Source: an uncultured Bacilli bacterium (lineage in GTDB: Bacteria > Bacillota_I > Bacilli_A > RF39 > UBA660). Taken from it: a stretch of DNA of 6,241 nucleotides. Shown in pieces: positions 5,395 to 6,241 of this stretch. The stretch spans positions 1 through 6,241 of the forward strand of contig CALVUV010000076.1 in assembly GCA_944363685.1 (NCBI GenBank), read 5' to 3'. The position numbers and the translations under genes are program-made. The notes below the pieces were generated by a model. It ran no database searches. It had not been told where the DNA came from and saw only the letters and a list, made by a program, of their open reading frames with translations. Each line of letters opens with the position of its first letter. Positions within the stretch are counted from its first letter, which is position 1.

Positions 5395-6241
5395 TTAACC
5401 TCCAGTCATTTCTAAAAGATAATTTAACATATATCCACATCTAGGGCAAGTGTAAGGATCTCTATTAAAAGCATTCATAATAGAAAGCCTATATTTAAGA
5501 AGAGTTTTTCTAATTGTATACTTTTCTTTATTAATAAGTTTATTAATCTTATCAAAACAACTAGGTTTCTTTCTATAGAAACCATAGTATCTTATAGTCT
5601 TAAATTGATAAGGAACAAGATGTCTAATTAAAAGTTTAATAAATTCTTCGGCAGTAACAGTTACTTCATGATAAGACTCATCTTCATGAGCATTATAGGA
5701 AAAAGTAACATTTTCACCATCATAATTAATAATTCTATTTTCACTAATGGCAGGTCTACCACAATATCTAGTGACATATTCAACGCCATCTTTTAAAGAC
5801 TTAAATTTTTTTGGTTCAGCATAGACATATAAACCATTTTTATGATTTAAGAAAAGTTCTTTTTTAAAGTCATTAGAAAAAATATTTTTATCTAATCTTT
5901 TACTGAGTAAGTCAAGTAATATTTTTTGAAATCTTTTAGATAAAGCATCATAATCAAAATAATTACATTTACATACCTTATCACCTGATATTTTGAGTTC
6001 TGCTATTAAAACATGAATATGAGGATTCCATTTCAAGTCTCTACCAAATGTATGAAGAAAAGCGAAGAAACCTGGAATCCATTTAGTTTTACTTTTATAT
6101 TCTTTAGTTTTACCATCTTTAGTTTTCTTATAAGATAAATTAAAAATAGAATAAATAGTATCTTTAACAGCCTCAAATAAAATATCAATTCTTTCTTCAT
6201 AAGGATAATAGAATATATTCCTTAATTCTTTAGGAATAGTA
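5395..6241 (-). CDS. IS91-family (HUH/Y2) transposase, C-terminal part
   Basis: This is a rolling-circle transposase that nicks and joins single-stranded DNA through tyrosines. The frame stays open without a stop to the right edge, with 281 residues visible. An apparent start at 6036 is only an internal TTG (Leu69 of the visible part) and not the gene start. Visible parts, numbered from the edge: TIPKELRN (1-8), as in the IS91 N-terminal core; FLHTFGRDLKWN (61-72), leading into the HUH metal motif PHIHVL with H74 and H76; and YVTRYCGRP (155-163), which holds both catalytic tyrosines of the Y2 type, Y155 and Y159. After these come the conserved NYDGENVTF and RYYGFYRKK segments, and a C-terminal CPRC zinc knuckle (C265, C268). 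The N-terminal zinc finger expected for the family lies outside the window. The visible catalytic core looks intact, so the element may be active. Confidence 0.9.
   Translation of the reverse strand, partial: TIPKELRNIFYYPYEERIDILFEAVKDTIYSIFNLSYKKTKDGKTKEYKSKTKWIPGFFAFLHTFGRDLKWNPHIHVLIAELKISGDKVCKCNYFDYDALSKRFQKILLDLLSKRLDKNIFSNDFKKELFLNHKNGLYVYAEPKKFKSLKDGVEYVTRYCGRPAISENRIINYDGENVTFSYNAHEDESYHEVTVTAEEFIKLLIRHLVPYQFKTIRYYGFYRKKPSCFDKINKLINKEKYTIRKTLLKYRLSIMNAFNRDPYTCPRCGYMLNYLLEMTGG

Larger units (their letters stand above)
5103..6241 (-). mobile_element. IS91-like rolling-circle insertion sequence, 3' portion, cut by the window edge
   Basis: The HUH/Y2 transposase and the small zinc-ribbon gene read leftwards as one unit, followed by a terminal hairpin at 5103-5118. 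The element continues beyond the right edge. The left boundary is not resolved and lies somewhere in 5025-5118, after the smc terminator. IS91-family elements make no target duplication and lack classic inverted repeats, so the end cannot be fixed from one copy. A GTTC tetramer (5072-5075), one of the known IS91 target/end-flanking motifs, is a candidate junction. Base composition and codon use resemble the host genes, which suggests long residence or an AT-rich donor. Confidence 0.75.

Noticed and set aside
5393..5440. Upstream start for the zinc-ribbon gene, overlapping the transposase by 46 bases
   Set aside because: The GGAGG at 5399-5403 lies 6 bases before the ATG at 5392, and the extra residues show no domain character.
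6034..6036. Transposase beginning at an internal TTG just before the HUH motif, as if 5'-truncated
   Set aside because: The same frame continues without a stop to the window edge and encodes recognisable IS91 sequence, so the gene is cut by the window, not broken.
1..6241. CRISPR array, tRNA, rRNA, toxin-antitoxin or restriction genes, and a TGA-as-Trp genetic code
   Set aside because: I found no regular repeats, no tRNA-like fold and no matching coding frames. The Trp codons I checked are TGG and the reading frames are intact under the standard code.

Overview
This is an AT-rich bacterial window with strong GGAGG-type ribosome binding sites and short intergenic gaps. It also carries a spore-coat cotJ cluster and an SMC gene. 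Together these suggest a low-GC Bacillota (Firmicutes), most likely an uncultured Bacilli- or Clostridia-like gut-type lineage; the lineage is inference. Every Trp codon I checked is TGG, and the six genes end in TAA (4) or TAG (2), never TGA. The standard code reads all frames intact.

Layout, left to right. (1) Positions 35-1025, plus strand: a two-gene cotJ cluster. The first gene is longer than CotJB alone and looks like a CotJA-like segment fused to CotJB. It overlaps cotJC, a manganese-catalase-type protein with all its metal ligands. A hairpin terminator overlaps the cotJC stop codon and probably serves both strands. (2) Positions 1050-1796, minus strand: a small protein-kinase-fold protein of unknown role. 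It starts at an internal ATG rather than at the upstream TTG. (3) Positions 1821-1888: two back-to-back promoters, one for the kinase-like gene and one for smc, with their -35 boxes only 10 bp apart. (4) Positions 1915-4860, plus strand: a complete SMC chromosome-condensation ATPase. At 981 residues it is about 200 shorter than usual, and the loss is shared about equally by the two coiled-coil arms. A strong 14-bp-stem terminator follows. (5) Positions about 5100-6241, minus strand: the 3' part of an IS91-like insertion sequence. It has an HUH/Y2 transposase that runs off the right edge of the window and a translationally coupled 82-residue zinc-ribbon protein. A hairpin follows that could be a terminator, an element end, or both.

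How the genes work together: the cotJ genes would act in the spore coat, and SMC acts in chromosome organisation with ScpA/ScpB (not in the window). The IS element lies just beyond the smc terminator, where many relatives would be expected to carry ftsY. Nothing in the window looks like a complete new defence or mobile system. The most notable points are the CotJA-CotJB fusion, the shortened SMC, the unclassified kinase-like protein, and the transposase/zinc-ribbon pair.
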